Shown here piece by piece: positions 14,429-21,905 of a stretch of 26,191 nt of DNA. The notes below the pieces were generated by a model. That model saw only the letters and a program-made list of their open reading frames with translations, did no database searches and was not told the origin of the DNA. The translations under genes and the position numbers were made by a program. The DNA comes from a virus. Position 1 is the first letter of the stretch; the number at the start of each line of letters is the position of its first letter. The DNA is taken from positions 1-26,191 of IMG/VR virus record IMGVR_UViG_3300049477_000009. One strand, written 5' to 3'.

Positions 14429-15043
14429 TTATGCAATCTTTTCGACGACTAACGTCATGCCAGCCATACAGGTGGTCACCGCTGTCGTCTCGGACCGAAA
14501 ACGCAGTTGCGCTGTTCCGGTGTTACTAGTCGTGATCAGCAGTCCGTTACCTACGACTGGGTAGGTCGAGGTGCCCGGCATACCTGAGGAAACACCAACG
14601 CTCGCATCGTCCGCTATACTGTGTCCACCTGACAGGGTGCCAGTGTTGGCAAGTTGGTGGTGGAACTGTACGTTAATGGACGTCACGGCGCTGGACAGAT
14701 CGAACTGGAACCCGCAGCCGGTAGTTGCCGCGGTAGGGGCCACTCGGCCCATAAACCAGATGCGGTACTTGCTGTTCGCCTCGTAGGTGAATACTAGTCC
14801 GGTCAGTGGGACCGGGGTCGTGTTCGCTCCCGTGGCTTGGTCACTCGCCAACGTGGCTACGAGTGTGTAGCTATAGCCCGGACCGGCAGGACCGGTGGGA
14901 CCAGTTGCACCGGTCGTGCCCGTAGACCCCGTATTGCCGGTCGGTCCAGTCGGACCGGTGGGTCCGGTGGGCCCAGCCGGGCCAGTAGGCCCCGTCGGCC
15001 CTGCGGCACCTGCCGAGCCTACAGCCGCGTACCGTCTGTGCAT
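14429..15043 (-). CDS. Collagen-like virion protein with C-terminal beta domain
   Basis: 204 residues. Residues 9-56 hold 16 uninterrupted G-x-y triplets, mostly GPT and GPA, which should form a trimeric collagen-like rod. The C-terminal 145 residues ([16 protein letters not shown]... to VEKIA) are beta-rich with Thr, Gly and Ser, as in trimeric head or tail knob domains. Phage collagen-like proteins are known as fibres or capsid decorations. The N-terminal piece (MHRRYAAV) is short, so virion attachment may lie there or be mediated by a partner. It lies between the ParB-like gene and the small membrane protein, in the capsid-to-tail transition. Confidence 0.8.
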   Translation of the reverse strand: MHRRYAAVGSAGAAGPTGPTGPAGPTGPTGPTGPTGNTGSTGTTGATGPTGPAGPGYSYTLVATLASDQATGANTTPVPLTGLVFTYEANSKYRIWFMGRVAPTAATTGCGFQFDLSSAVTSINVQFHHQLANTGTLSGGHSIADDASVGVSSGMPGTSTYPVVGNGLLITTSNTGTAQLRFRSETTAVTTCMAGMTLVVEKIA

Positions 15044-15046
15044 CGG

Positions 15047-15475
15047 CTACTCCGGCCAATAGGGGGTTAGGGTGGTGGGATAGGTCTTGGATTCGGGGAG
15101 CGTGGCAAAGCTGAAAGCTAGCCCATCGCTGCGCAACCGTGCCCGGCCATCACGGAAGAAAGACTGGACTTCGCCCAAGGTGGCCAGTAGGACACCATTC
15201 ACTCCAGTGGGTGTTGCGCCAGTGACGATGGCAGGAACTTCCTTCCATCCTATCTCGACGAGCGCCTTGAGGCGATTGAGACCAGCAGCCATCCACATGT
15301 CGTGGGGCGGACGGTTCTCAATGAACAGTGGATTGACGAGACCGTTCGCACGGATATCCTCAACCAACGCAGGAAACCACGAGTTGTCGTCCGAGAGGGA
15401 CTTGACTGGGGGTCTCCAGTTAATCAGGTGTACCGGCACGTGCCGACAGAAGTAGACAGGGTACGGTAATTTCAT
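15047..15475 (-). CDS. ParB/Srx-fold nuclease-like domain protein
   Basis: 142 residues. A ParB box I-like stretch (LVEDIRANGLVNPLFIE, 37-53) is followed by M-x-AGLNRLKAL with G65, R68 and A71 in the ParB box II pattern GxxRxxA, and by the W-x-EVPAIV strand. This fold binds CTP or ATP and occurs in plasmid ParB, sulfiredoxin and many phage proteins. No HTH or C-terminal dimer domain is evident, so it is a lone N-terminal domain, shorter than true ParB (about 280 or more). Its Shine-Dalgarno (AAGG) lies inside the palindrome at 15479-15498, five bases from the ATG. Function in the structural module is unknown. Confidence 0.75.
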   Translation of the reverse strand: MKLPYPVYFCRHVPVHLINWRPPVKSLSDDNSWFPALVEDIRANGLVNPLFIENRPPHDMWMAAGLNRLKALVEIGWKEVPAIVTGATPTGVNGVLLATLGEVQSFFRDGRARLRSDGLAFSFATLPESKTYPTTLTPYWPE

Positions 15476-15478
15476 GTA

Positions 15479-15498
15479 AGCCTTATACGTATAAGGCT
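15479..15498. promoter_or_regulatory. 20-bp palindrome with 16-bp core shared with 3525-3540
   Basis: AGCCTTATACGTATAAGGCT is a perfect palindrome immediately before the ParB-like gene (three bases from its ATG). The core CCTTATACGTATAAGG (15481-15496) is identical to the centre of the terminator palindrome at 3517-3548. The flanking bases differ but pair in both places (T-A steps there, G-C here). In the minus-strand RNA it would form a hairpin that hides the AAGG Shine-Dalgarno of the ParB-like gene. It could be a second terminator hairpin, an RNA control element, or a protein-binding site; sequence alone does not decide. Confidence 0.6.
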
Positions 15499-15499
15499 A

Positions 15500-15515
15500 G
15501 CCCCCCGAAGGGGGC
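15500..15515. terminator. GC-rich UUCG-tetraloop hairpin downstream of the capsid genes
   Basis: On the minus strand, GCCCCC-TTCG-GGGGGC forms a six-pair GC stem closed by a C(UUCG)G loop, an unusually stable arrangement. It lies 14 bases after the stop of the capsid decoration gene and 25 bases before the ParB-like gene. This is the position used by the T7 terminator after the capsid gene to reduce downstream transcription. The T-tract, however (TTTTTT at 15521-15526), follows the hairpin on the plus strand; on the minus strand an A-tract precedes it. Strong termination is therefore predicted for plus-direction RNA and is less sure for late transcripts. Confidence 0.6.
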
Positions 15516-15528
15516 GTCCCTTTTTTGG

Positions 15529-15894
15529 TTAAGGCCAGACGTTCGTGGCGCGCTTGAGCACAACGCCGTAGAACGTGGGGTTCGCAGCAAACGAAGTGTC
15601 CGCATCCGTGCCTTCAACATTGAAGGTCGTGACCGTCACAACGCCCGCAGCAGTAACCGCCGCCGTCACGATCTGCGCGTTGTTGTCAACGCCAGCCGTG
15701 ATAAGAACGAAGTCACCCAGAGAAGCTCCCGGAACCGAGACGTCGCACTGACCCGCAACCTGCGCAGCCAGAGTGTCGTCATCGCCCGCAAAGCTGAACG
15801 GAATAACCTCTGAGAACAACGACTGGAACTGATGCCTGCCCGAGGCTCGCGCCTTGTTAGAGGTATCAGTGATAGCCGTGATGTTAGTCGACAT
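15529..15894 (-). CDS. Head decoration / capsid-associated protein
   Basis: 121 residues directly downstream of the major capsid gene. It starts MSTNITAITDTSNKARASGRHQF and continues as an alternating beta sequence rich in Ala, Val, Thr and Gly, without enzymatic motifs, signal peptide or membrane segment. Small beta proteins in this place are commonly capsid decoration proteins or head-stabilising factors. The ribosome site TAGGAAACA with ATG nearby resembles that of the scaffold gene, suggesting high expression. A GC-rich hairpin lies between it and the capsid gene. The role is inferred from position, size and composition. Confidence 0.66.
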   Translation of the reverse strand: MSTNITAITDTSNKARASGRHQFQSLFSEVIPFSFAGDDDTLAAQVAGQCDVSVPGASLGDFVLITAGVDNNAQIVTAAVTAAGVVTVTTFNVEGTDADTSFAANPTFYGVVLKRATNVWP

Positions 15895-15916
15895 ATGTGT
15901 TTCCTAGTGTAAGGGG

Positions 15917-15938
15917 GTCCCCTCCCGGAGGAGGGGAC
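15917..15938 (-). promoter_or_regulatory. Intergenic hairpin between capsid and decoration genes
   Basis: On the minus strand, GTCCCCTCC-TCCG-GGAGGGGAC forms a nine-pair stem with a C(UCCG)G loop of the stable UNCG class. It fills the 50-base gap between the major capsid stop and the decoration start. Only CCCCCTTACAC follows it, so it lacks a U-tract and is unlikely to be a strong intrinsic terminator. A role in mRNA stability, RNase processing or partial attenuation, setting capsid-to-decoration ratios, is more likely. Confidence 0.55.
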
Positions 15939-15944
15939 GTTAAG

Positions 15945-16937
15945 TTACGCCGGGACGACGATAGCGATACCAGCCTCAGGACGCAGAACGCCCTTGCCGA
16001 TCAAGAGGTCAGCCGTGAACAGGTCCGAGAGGTACTCCTGCTTGTACTGGCTCTGCGAACGGGGGCGCATCTGCTCGATCAGCACGAGGGCATCCTTCTG
16101 GAACAGAAGGGCCGCGCGCTGGTCGACAGCCGCACCGCCGTCAGCCACGGTCGGGCAGTTGGTCGACACATACAGCTCGACGCCGTACAGGTTACCAATG
16201 CGACCGTTCTTGATGGCGTCACCCGAACCGACGAACGCCTGCTCCGTGAACCGGCTGATGCCGAGGAGGTTACGCTTTTCCACCGGGGGGATGACGAGGA
16301 CGCGACCGACGCTAGACACGTCGTTGTCGTCCATCTTCTGCAGCATGATACGGAGACCTTCGTCCGTGATCGTAGCCGCGTTACCAGCGTTGGCATTCGC
16401 CGCAGCCGACCACGCAACCAGAGCACCAGCGTTGGGGGTACCGATCACAGCCTTGCTGTAGGCCGTACCTTCCACCGTCGGGGACGCATCCGCACCCGCA
16501 AGCTTCGCGCCTTCGGCGTGGAGCAGCGAGTCGACCTTCTTCGCCAGAGCGTAGCCAGCGTCGTCCGTGTAGAAGCGACGGAGGGCATCCGAGGCCTGCA
16601 CGCCAACGATGTCTTCGATCAGACGGCTGTACTCCCAGTGCTGGTCGATGTAGAAAGCCTTCGTGCTTTCCTGATTCGAGATCAGCGTGACCATCGTCTC
16701 CGCAGCCTTCTGCGAAGCAGCGCCACGGACCGGCTTCGGGATGTGGATCGTGTCGCCCTTCTTGCCCACGAAGTTCATCGTGTTGACAAGCTGCGGCATG
16801 ACCAGATTCGCCTTGTACGTGGCGATAATCTCGTCCGACCAGAGTTCCGGAACGAATGCACTGTTAGACCGAGTGCGCGAGGCTGCCGTCACTTCCGTGA
16901 GGGTGATATGTGCGGTTGAACCGCCAAGACCTGCCAT
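15945..16937 (-). CDS. Major capsid protein (T7-like, HK97 fold)
   Basis: 330 residues, close to 345 for T7 gp10A. The sequence has the usual landmarks of podovirus capsid proteins: F-VPELWSDEIIATYKANLVMPQLVNT near 28-53, GDTIHIPKP at about 61-69, a helical stretch ALAKKVDSLLHAEGAKL, and the C-terminal P-domain-like part ending GIAIVVPA. It forms the icosahedral shell around the scaffold. It follows the scaffold gene by 25 bases, with AAAGG nine bases before the ATG. No programmed frameshift extension (T7 10B type) is obvious before the stop, as the next 50 bases hold a hairpin. Confidence 0.9.
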   Translation of the reverse strand: MAGLGGSTAHITLTEVTAASRTRSNSAFVPELWSDEIIATYKANLVMPQLVNTMNFVGKKGDTIHIPKPVRGAASQKAAETMVTLISNQESTKAFYIDQHWEYSRLIEDIVGVQASDALRRFYTDDAGYALAKKVDSLLHAEGAKLAGADASPTVEGTAYSKAVIGTPNAGALVAWSAAANANAGNAATITDEGLRIMLQKMDDNDVSSVGRVLVIPPVEKRNLLGISRFTEQAFVGSGDAIKNGRIGNLYGVELYVSTNCPTVADGGAAVDQRAALLFQKDALVLIEQMRPRSQSQYKQEYLSDLFTADLLIGKGVLRPEAGIAIVVPA

Positions 16938-16962
16938 GATAAATTACCTTTGAGTGTGTGTG

Positions 16963-17757
16963 TTAGTCAACAACACGACCCTCAGCGTAGGCTTGCTGAA
17001 TCGAATCACCGTGCGCGTTTAGCCATCGTTCCGCTTCCGCATTGCCGCGCTTGGCCGCAATACGCTTCTCCATCAGGGCGCTACGTGAGTAACGCTCGAC
17101 CGTCTCGGGAACGCCAGCGCCCGCAGACTCAAGCCCTGCGGCTTGGACCTTCTGCTTTCGCTCACGCTTCTTCTCTTCCGTTACAACCTTCTTCTGAGTG
17201 TCGTAGTAGGTGCCGAACAATTCGTCGGCTGCATCGATGTTTCCCTGATCCGCTGCCTGTGCCAAGCGCACCCGGTACGGGCGCTCCTTGATCCAGTTCA
17301 GCATCGCCGGGTCCTTGACGTCGTCCTGCCAAGTCGGATACCGGGTGGTAAACGCGGCCATGGCCTTCTCGACCTTGCCGTTGTACAGTTCTCGTTCAAG
17401 CTGCTCGATGCGTTCGTTAGACTCTTCCTTGACAACTTTACGGATGACCTCATCCGGGTTCTCGTAGATTTCGTCTACCGTAATGGGCTTCTTACTTGTG
17501 GCCTCTGCCCGTGTATCTGACGTAGGTGATTTGAGGGCGAGGAGTTCGTCAACGCTGCGGCGCAACGCACCGAGGTCCTGTGCCTGTCTGCTATTGAGCT
17601 TCTCTAGCTCGCTGTAGCTCTGGGCCACTTCCTCGACTGTCTTGCCTTTGAAGCGTTCGGGGATTGCCGCACCTTCCTGTCGCTGTTCGCTCTGGTCGGA
17701 TGCGTCCTCGATCTCGCTGTCGATCTCGTCCTTCACATAGTCACTATACTTAGCCAT
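16963..17757 (-). CDS. Capsid scaffolding protein
   Basis: 264 residues, highly charged (Glu, Lys, Asp, Arg) and almost entirely helical, with no hydrophobic core. This is normal for podovirus scaffolds that guide procapsid assembly and are then expelled. The N-terminus is acidic (DEIDSEIEDASDQSEQRQE). A possible heptad stretch runs at about 40-75, and the C-terminal 60 residues are basic, as expected for the capsid-binding end. Position directly before the major capsid gene supports this. AGGAAA eight bases before the ATG gives a strong ribosome site. Confidence 0.83.
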   Translation of the reverse strand: MAKYSDYVKDEIDSEIEDASDQSEQRQEGAAIPERFKGKTVEEVAQSYSELEKLNSRQAQDLGALRRSVDELLALKSPTSDTRAEATSKKPITVDEIYENPDEVIRKVVKEESNERIEQLERELYNGKVEKAMAAFTTRYPTWQDDVKDPAMLNWIKERPYRVRLAQAADQGNIDAADELFGTYYDTQKKVVTEEKKRERKQKVQAAGLESAGAGVPETVERYSRSALMEKRIAAKRGNAEAERWLNAHGDSIQQAYAEGRVVD

Positions 17758-17842
17758 TTATGTTTCCTAATCCTAATGTGGGTACACTCAAAGTGTGTAT
17801 TGTCCCTATTCTGCGGTGCCGGATGGCGCATTCTCCGCAGTA

Positions 17843-18064
17843 CTACTTGCCCTTTGACGCACGACTGTGGACCTTAGCCCACCTGTCGTACGCGCTAGGG
17901 AATCCAGAATCCAGCCCCATCTTGGGATCGAACGCCGCCGTCTGCACTTCTAGTGTAGCGGGTTGGGCGCACGTCTCACAGAGGGTTGGATTGTGCCTGT
18001 CGTCCACGCTACGGAGAGAGTCCGTCTCGTGTCCGTTCTTGCATCTGTAGACGTAGAACGGCAT
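17843..18064 (-). CDS. FmdB-type small zinc-ribbon protein
   Basis: 73 residues. YRCKNGHE (6-13) with C8 and H12, and LCETC (28-32) with C29 and C32, form a putative zinc ribbon like FmdB-family proteins. Many podovirus genomes carry one between portal and scaffold genes. It may bind nucleic acid or structure a small head factor; the function is unknown. Its ATG shares a base with the stop of the preceding gene. A basic tail (SRASKGK) ends the protein. Confidence 0.77.
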   Translation of the reverse strand: MPFYVYRCKNGHETDSLRSVDDRHNPTLCETCAQPATLEVQTAAFDPKMGLDSGFPSAYDRWAKVHSRASKGK

Positions 18065-18312
18065 TACTCTTCATCCTCGTCCGCGCTTGCCTTCCTGATG
18101 GACGTAGTAGTATCCTGCAGGTTAATCAAGCGAGCGAGTTGTTCGGCCTGGCCTCGCAGGTAAGCAACCGTCTCAAAGTTCTTGGCCTCAAGGGCCTCGG
18201 CCTGAAACTGGTAAATCTGCTTACGAGCCTCGTCAACTAGGTGCCGCCACCCGGCACTCCCGAACATATCATCCAAGTCATCAAAGTATCGAATATCTTC
18301 TTGGGTCAGCAT
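18064..18312 (-). CDS. Small hypothetical head-module protein
   Basis: 82 residues from ATG 18312. An in-frame GTG at 18330 would read through the AAAGGAGG that serves this ATG, so I choose the ATG. The product is helical and acidic at both ends. It contains GW-x-x-L and YLRG-x-AEQLARL, a pattern common in short phage proteins that sit next to portal genes. The stop overlaps the ATG of the zinc-ribbon gene by one base. A chaperone or head-completion role is possible but cannot be shown from sequence. Confidence 0.68.
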   Translation of the reverse strand: MLTQEDIRYFDDLDDMFGSAGWRHLVDEARKQIYQFQAEALEAKNFETVAYLRGQAEQLARLINLQDTTTSIRKASADEDEE

Positions 18313-18331
18313 GGGGCCTCCTTTAGACACC

Positions 18332-20254
18332 TTACTTAGCCGTAGTTTGCTTACGTGCCTTCACCATCTCGATCTGGTTCCTCTGGGCTGCAATGTCGTT
18401 CTGGCGCTCTGCCATGTGCGCCTTACGTGCGCCAATCGCTGCGTTCGCTGCCTGAATGTCGACCTTGTCATCCTCCAAGTCTGCCAGTACCATCTCCCTA
18501 TTGGCCTTCGCCATAGATAGCTTCGCGCTTGCTTCGGCTTCTGCAGCCTTGGCATTCTCCACTCGGAGCTGCGCCTCCATCAGAGCCATCTGGATTTCCT
18601 TCATCTTCTTCTGCTCAGCCTCCTGCTCAGGAGTAGGCGGCTGGTTCATCGCCTCGATGGCCTTCTTGAGTTCGGCCTTCTCTGAGGAAGCCGTGTTCGA
18701 GAAGATGGCCTTGAGGATCAGACCGTGTGCAGGAGACTCGGGAGGGGTGAAGCCTAGCAACTGCGTGAGTTGCGCCATCTCCACTTCCTTAGCCATGATC
18801 CCCATGCTGGCCTTCACAAGGAACTTCATGTCCTTGGGATACCGCTCGGGGTCGAACTGCATGTAGCGCCACGTTGACCTTCGGATCAACGGGCCGAGGA
18901 ACTGGCGTTCGATGTTCTGCATGGTCCGCTTGGAACGCTTGAGCATCCCGGACTGCATCATCGACATGCCACCAGCAGTCTCATTCCTGCTGTTGATGCC
19001 GAGCGGGGTGGCCGAGTCCATAGACCCGGTGCCCTGCTGCACCATTCGTTCCATGTCTCCCGACTGCTGGAAGGTCAGAGCGAGGCCTGCGGCGTTGAAG
19101 CCGATAGGCTCGATGACTTCCGACGGGCGACCACGGGTGAAGAACACCTTGCCGGGACGCACGCGCATGTCAGGATTACGAGGCATACGCCCCATGTCTG
19201 CCCCAAGCATAGGAGCAGTCATCAGTGCGAGGGCATCAATGCGTGCCCTAACCTCTGAGTCGAGGGCCTTCTGCGGGTTGTAGCCCTTCTCGGCTACGCC
19301 TCTACCCCAGAACTCACCCGGCACGGTGTCGTGCTGGTAGGCCACAATCGGGCGGTCCTTCATGGTGAAGGGGGAGGCAGTCGCACGAAGCACGAGGGCT
19401 TCGTTGGCTACGGTGACGATGGACTCAACCAGCTCGTCCCCCTCCTTGTCCTCAGCACCGTCGACCCATCGGGCCGGGACCATGCCGTAGAACTCGGTGA
19501 CTAGAACACCCTCATCCTGCGAATCTACCGTCGAGGACGACCCAGTACCAGTGGAGTCGCCGCGCCTACCATTGAATCCTTTGATCTCACCCTTGGCGTA
19601 GACTCCTGCATCCTGCTTCGCCTTGATGGTGTGCAGGGGCTTGATGAACTCGTGGGCGCAGAACAGCGCCTCATCGATGGACGTCGCTGACGGATCGATG
19701 ACGAATTCATCGGGGCGGACGGGGTAGACAGCTACAAGGACTCGATCATCATTGACCGGCTTGCCGTCCTCACCCATCTGCTTGACGTCTTCAAGGTGGA
19801 CGTTGATCTTGGCAATGCCCGTACCGTAGATCGCACCGAGCAGGAACACCTGCGCGATGGAGTCCGGGACCTGTGCCAGTTCGAAATCCTCAAGGAGTTG
19901 GTCGCGGTATACAACCGCGTCGTCCTTCTGCTCGTCGGCGATATCGTCGGAGATATCGAACCACGCCGTGCGGGAGAACACACTCTCCTCGATCTCAGCA
20001 ACGGCCATTTCGATGGCCTGTTGGAGAGCGGGGGCGATCAGACGCGAGCGTTCGGAGTTGTTCGACGCATCTTCCGCGGCCCAGAACCCCCGCCAAAGGC
20101 GGGTATACTCGCTCCAACGAGCGCCGTACTTCTGGTCGCGGACATCCCGTCCCCGCTTGACCTTGTTGACTACGTAGCCAAGAAGGGCGGCCTTGGGAGT
20201 GGTGGCAGCCTTGTCAGACTCCGACCCACTGTTGAAGCTGCCATTGTTATCCAA
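18332..20254 (-). CDS. Portal protein (head-tail connector)
   Basis: 640 residues starting at a TTG, positions 20252-20254, chosen because AGGA is eight bases upstream and no ATG occurs before the conserved N-terminus. The stem and clip regions include SRLIAPALQQAIEMAVAEIEESVF, an early helix-strand core typical of podovirus portals, and PIVAYQHDTVPGEFWGRGVAEK. A long C-terminal coiled coil (about 540-635), rich in Ala, Glu, Lys and Gln, likely forms the barrel or crown. Portals form a dodecamer ring for DNA entry and exit. It follows the terminase gene by two bases, the normal pairing. Confidence 0.88.
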   Translation of the reverse strand: MDNNGSFNSGSESDKAATTPKAALLGYVVNKVKRGRDVRDQKYGARWSEYTRLWRGFWAAEDASNNSERSRLIAPALQQAIEMAVAEIEESVFSRTAWFDISDDIADEQKDDAVVYRDQLLEDFELAQVPDSIAQVFLLGAIYGTGIAKINVHLEDVKQMGEDGKPVNDDRVLVAVYPVRPDEFVIDPSATSIDEALFCAHEFIKPLHTIKAKQDAGVYAKGEIKGFNGRRGDSTGTGSSSTVDSQDEGVLVTEFYGMVPARWVDGAEDKEGDELVESIVTVANEALVLRATASPFTMKDRPIVAYQHDTVPGEFWGRGVAEKGYNPQKALDSEVRARIDALALMTAPMLGADMGRMPRNPDMRVRPGKVFFTRGRPSEVIEPIGFNAAGLALTFQQSGDMERMVQQGTGSMDSATPLGINSRNETAGGMSMMQSGMLKRSKRTMQNIERQFLGPLIRRSTWRYMQFDPERYPKDMKFLVKASMGIMAKEVEMAQLTQLLGFTPPESPAHGLILKAIFSNTASSEKAELKKAIEAMNQPPTPEQEAEQKKMKEIQMALMEAQLRVENAKAAEAEASAKLSMAKANREMVLADLEDDKVDIQAANAAIGARKAHMAERQNDIAAQRNQIEMVKARKQTTAK

Positions 20255-20256
20255 GA

Positions 20257-21531
20257 CTAGTATCCTGCGTAAGCGTCAAGTGGCTTCCAGTTATCAATCT
20301 GATCCGGCCCGTCAAACCACGGATCAGCGAGCTGATCGATGTAGGCTAGTGCGTCGAGCAAGTCGTCGTGCGACCGAGGGCTGGGGAAGTCTTCTGCCTG
20401 TTCGATGAACTTGGCGTTCCACGACCCCCGCAGGAGCTGGATTCTTCCCTTCTCGGCACGACCCTGCAGCGCCCAAGCGATGCGGTCCGTCTTTCTCTGG
20501 TTACCGTGTGTTAGGTCTTCGACCGTGAAATGCACCCCAAGGCGCATCATCTCATCATTCAAGTAGGGCATGACCGCATTCCGGGCCATACCTCGTTCTA
20601 TCCCGATTCTACTGGGACGATGGTCCCTGTACGACTTCACGATCCGAAGCGCCGTCTCTCGCGTGTCCCACTGGCCACTGATGATATCCGTGACACACCA
20701 TCCCCCTTGGTGGTTGACCACGATAGCAATGGCGTGGTCGTCGAGCCGGGAGAGCTTGCGGCCCCCCTCCGAGGACTCGAAACCTGCCAAGTCGCAGGCC
20801 ACATAGTAGTCACCCGGAGAGGGGATGTTGTCTACAATCGGGAACATGCCCCGTGTGAGGACGATGCCCGATCCACCCTCGAAGGAGGCTTCGTACTCCT
20901 GCTTGAACCGGTCGGTGGCCATGCGGCCCCGCGCTGCCTCGATCTCCCGTATGGGGAGGAAGGGGTTCGTTGCAGAGGCGAAGTGCCACGACTTCCACTC
21001 AGGGTCGTCACCGAGGCCCCTCTGGTACAGCTCGTAGAAGTGGTTCTTGCCGTCGGGGGTACCGATGAACAAGGCCCCGCCCTCTGTCCGAGTAAGGGCC
21101 GGGCTGATAATCAGCTCCCAGACCTCTTCCTTCATGAACGCATACTCGTCCATGACGACGTAGGACAGGCCCACACCACGCAGGGAATCCGGACGGTCGG
21201 ACCCCTTGATGCTGATACGGCGGCCGTTAATCAGCAGCAGCTCGCCCGTGTTCTCCCACTTGTTAGCAATCAGTTCGTGCCCTAGCTCCTTGAGGAGCGG
21301 CCACAGAATCTTCTTGCCTTGATCGAACGTCGGGGCTACGTAATAGACTTCCTCAAGAGAGAGGTCGACCACCACACCATCGCTGCGTACCTTCGAGGTT
21401 TTCGCGGCCTCGATAAACAGGGTGATGGCGGCAAGGTACGACTTGCCAAACCGTCGCCCGGCAGCCACCACTTTGAAGCGAGTGGTATCGTAGAAGATTT
21501 CCGCTTGCTTCGCGTGGAGACTTACTTTCAT
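20257..21531 (-). CDS. Terminase large subunit
   Basis: 424 residues from ATG 21531; an in-frame GTG at 21561 is possible but lies before the conserved start (MKVSLHAKQAEIF). The ATPase shows Walker A AGRRFGKS (24-31), Walker B YVVMDE (124-129) with catalytic E129, and a coupling motif IGTPDG (156-161). The nuclease has D247 (VACDLAG), E312 (IGIERG) and D389-D393 (HDDLLD). It cuts concatemers and pumps DNA into the procapsid through the portal. Small terminase was not found nearby and may lie outside the window. Walker and nuclease motifs make this call firm. Confidence 0.94.
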   Translation of the reverse strand: MKVSLHAKQAEIFYDTTRFKVVAAGRRFGKSYLAAITLFIEAAKTSKVRSDGVVVDLSLEEVYYVAPTFDQGKKILWPLLKELGHELIANKWENTGELLLINGRRISIKGSDRPDSLRGVGLSYVVMDEYAFMKEEVWELIISPALTRTEGGALFIGTPDGKNHFYELYQRGLGDDPEWKSWHFASATNPFLPIREIEAARGRMATDRFKQEYEASFEGGSGIVLTRGMFPIVDNIPSPGDYYVACDLAGFESSEGGRKLSRLDDHAIAIVVNHQGGWCVTDIISGQWDTRETALRIVKSYRDHRPSRIGIERGMARNAVMPYLNDEMMRLGVHFTVEDLTHGNQRKTDRIAWALQGRAEKGRIQLLRGSWNAKFIEQAEDFPSPRSHDDLLDALAYIDQLADPWFDGPDQIDNWKPLDAYAGY

Positions 21532-21533
21532 AG

Positions 21534-21902
21534 TTAGGGAGCTTCCGCCACGGGTATCCACCCGGTATCGTCGTACCGACCCTCGTCTTCATCTGGCCCG
21601 TCGAGCACGTATACGGGAGTATAATGCACCCACGCAGTCAGGCCCGTGGTCGACCCGAGGACAAATATCCACCGGAACCCATCGTCATCGTAGGTGTTCT
21701 GCTTACCTTCCACCCATGTAACGTACTCGACCGGAATATAATCGACCCATCTGCGCAGGCCGGTTATATCGGATAGTGGATATACCACCATCTGTTGCGG
21801 GTCTTGATCGCCGTAGACACCGGCTGTGGCATCGTCCCACGTCCCGGCGTCCCACGTATTAGCGTCCCAAGTCCCAACGCCCCATACGGTTCCAAGTGCC
21901 AT
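21534..21902 (-). CDS. Short protein with TWDA-type repeats
   Basis: 122 residues. It opens with W-rich repeats: GTVWGVGTWDANTWDAGTWDD has TW spaced at five residues. A later stretch has W, Y and aromatic residues in beta-like alternation (WVDYIPVEYVTWV, WIFVLG, WVHYTPVYV). I do not know this family. Repeats of this sort occur in small virion proteins near tail genes. It lies between the repeat-rich appendage gene and terminase, with gaps of two or three bases on both sides, and has no obvious Shine-Dalgarno. Its last bases sit just before the chosen terminase start. Confidence 0.55.
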   Translation of the reverse strand: MALGTVWGVGTWDANTWDAGTWDDATAGVYGDQDPQQMVVYPLSDITGLRRWVDYIPVEYVTWVEGKQNTYDDDGFRWIFVLGSTTGLTAWVHYTPVYVLDGPDEDEGRYDDTGWIPVAEAP

Positions 21903-21905
21903 GTA

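Noticed and set aside
14871-15019. Short tandem DNA repeats as a possible CRISPR-like array
   Set aside because: The repeats are the codons of the G-x-y collagen-like segment, without spacers.
15897-16919. A 340-residue plus-strand open frame antisense to the whole capsid gene
   Set aside because: It lies entirely over the well-supported capsid gene, is Arg- and Leu-rich as antisense frames of GC-rich coding DNA tend to be, and has no ribosome site or family resemblance.
17758-17842. Possible promoter or tRNA in the 85-base gap between scaffold and zinc-ribbon genes
   Set aside because: A five-pair ACACT/AGTGT stem is present, but there is no cloverleaf and no convincing -35/-10 pair.
18064-18330. 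GTG at 18330 as start of the small head-module gene
   Set aside because: It would encode the AAAGGAGG ribosome site of the ATG at 18312 as amino acids.
20530-21285. A 251-residue plus-strand frame opposite terminase
   Set aside because: Terminase motifs are complete on the minus strand; the plus frame has no recognisable domain.
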